Assembly (NCBI GenBank): GCA_009778945.1
Contig: WRFF01000110.1
Span: 1 to 5,552 of the forward strand
Direction: 5' to 3'
DNA length: 5,552 bases
Source of the DNA: Clostridiales bacterium
GTDB lineage: Bacteria; Bacillota; Clostridia; Peptostreptococcales; Anaerovoracaceae
In this document: positions 5,312 through 5,552 of the stretch, in pieces
How the letters are laid out: every line of letters starts with the position of its first letter
Position numbering within the stretch: position 1 is the stretch's first letter
Notes under the pieces: generated by a model
Told to the model about the DNA's origin: nothing
The model's input: the letters and a program-made list of their open reading frames with translations, nothing else
Database searches by the model: none
Translations under genes and position numbers: made by a program

Positions 5312-5450
5312 GGAGGTTATGGTTATGGCAATCGAAAATTTCATCTATTTCCGATCGATTCGGTGTCAACTGGTTTGTCGTTTTTTATCCGGAAGCCGCT
5401 TAACTATTCGGATCAGACAACCAATCCAAATAACGATCCAGCCCCGCTGA
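5312..5450 (+). other. Orphan ribosome binding site and start codon; possible 42-residue ORF or gene remnant
   Basis: GGAGG at 5312-5316 lies 8 bases before ATG 5325, with another ATG at 5319, downstream of an AT-rich stretch (5275-5310) that could hold a promoter. The frame encodes 42 residues beginning MAIENFIYF and stops at 5448-5450. It matches no family I know, and its second half is antisense to the cutA end. The start signals are far better than those of ligA, truA or the ATPase. This suggests the 5' end of a gene whose body was lost, or a very short real peptide. Which applies cannot be decided here. Confidence 0.25.
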
Positions 5451-5552
5451 AATCGGGACGCTGACAATCTCCGGCAGCTCGTACGGGTGCAGCCGGAGTA
5501 TTGTTTCTTTGATTTGCTCGAAGTCGGCGGCCTTGCCTTTGATGAGCAGCAA
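5400..5552 (-). CDS. cutA: CutA divalent-cation tolerance protein, C-terminal part (gene runs off the window)
   Basis: The reverse strand encodes 50 residues from the window edge to TAA (complement of 5400-5402). They begin LLLIKGKAADFEQIKETI, continue with LRLHPYELPEIVSVPI and end YLDWLSDPNS. The HPYE(L/V)PEI(V) motif followed by P-I and a tryptophan near the C-terminus is diagnostic of CutA1. This is a small (about 100-110 residue) trimeric cytoplasmic protein linked to copper and other divalent-cation tolerance in E. coli, although its exact function is unsettled. The N-terminal half lies beyond 5552. The gene converges on the ATPase gene, with about 139 bases between their stops, and no clear terminator is visible for it. 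Recognition rests on the conserved C-terminal motif and normal end position. Confidence 0.87.
   Translation of the reverse strand: MLLIKGKAADFEQIKETILRLHPYELPEIVSVPISAGLDRYLDWLSDPNS

Noticed and set aside
5387..5413. ATCCG/CGGAT inverted repeat at the cutA end
   Set aside because: The stem is only five bases, overlaps the coding end, and has no T-run on the minus strand.

Overview
This window looks like a chromosomal segment of an anaerobic Clostridia-like member of the Bacillota. That rests on three things: the Shine-Dalgarno sequence of the first gene, the CGGC-domain protein (a family common in anaerobes), and a NAD-dependent DNA ligase of a divergent type that I associate with clostridia. 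Species or genus cannot be fixed from this sequence alone. The coding parts of ligA and truA are GC-rich, while several inserted or intergenic stretches are clearly A/T-rich.

Layout, left to right. Positions 1-131 hold a leader with a plausible promoter and a strong AGGAGG site. Positions 132-464 encode a 110-residue CGGC-domain protein. A DNA ligase gene (best start 481, end 2697) follows with almost no gap. Positions 2698-2963 are an A-rich spacer carrying a long imperfect palindrome. Positions 2964-3821 encode the tRNA pseudouridine synthase TruA, closed by a rho-independent terminator at 3834-3868. Positions 3878-3969 hold four tandem 23-base repeats, each built on the ATTTGCAAAT palindrome or a close variant, and they surround a TATAAT box. 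Positions 3986-5260 encode an AAA ATPase of the DUF4143 family. A short AT-rich stretch with an orphan ribosome binding site follows. The window ends in the 3' part of a minus-strand cutA gene (5400-5552), recognisable from its last 50 residues. No gene-free stretch exceeds 300 bases.

The three plus-strand housekeeping or metabolic genes (CGGC, ligA, truA) could form one transcription unit, since the first strong terminator is after truA. The ATPase appears to be a separately controlled single-gene cassette placed between truA and the convergent cutA.

The most interesting signal is a pair of diverged copies of one roughly 185-190 base palindromic element. One copy sits in frame inside ligA (about 1171-1360) and adds a basic segment of about 70-80 residues to the ligase. 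The other lies directly downstream of ligA (about 2748-2932). They share a left block (peptide signature A-x-W...Q-x-x-T-G-K), an inner block (I-R-x-K-N), a right block ending in GGGGAAG and the same stem-loop architecture, but their stem sequences differ. In both, the same plus-strand frame is open. This resembles in principle the Rickettsia palindromic elements that insert in frame into protein genes, but here it is in a clostridial context. A shorter extra segment in TruA (about 3525-3605) may be a third, reduced and oppositely oriented relative.
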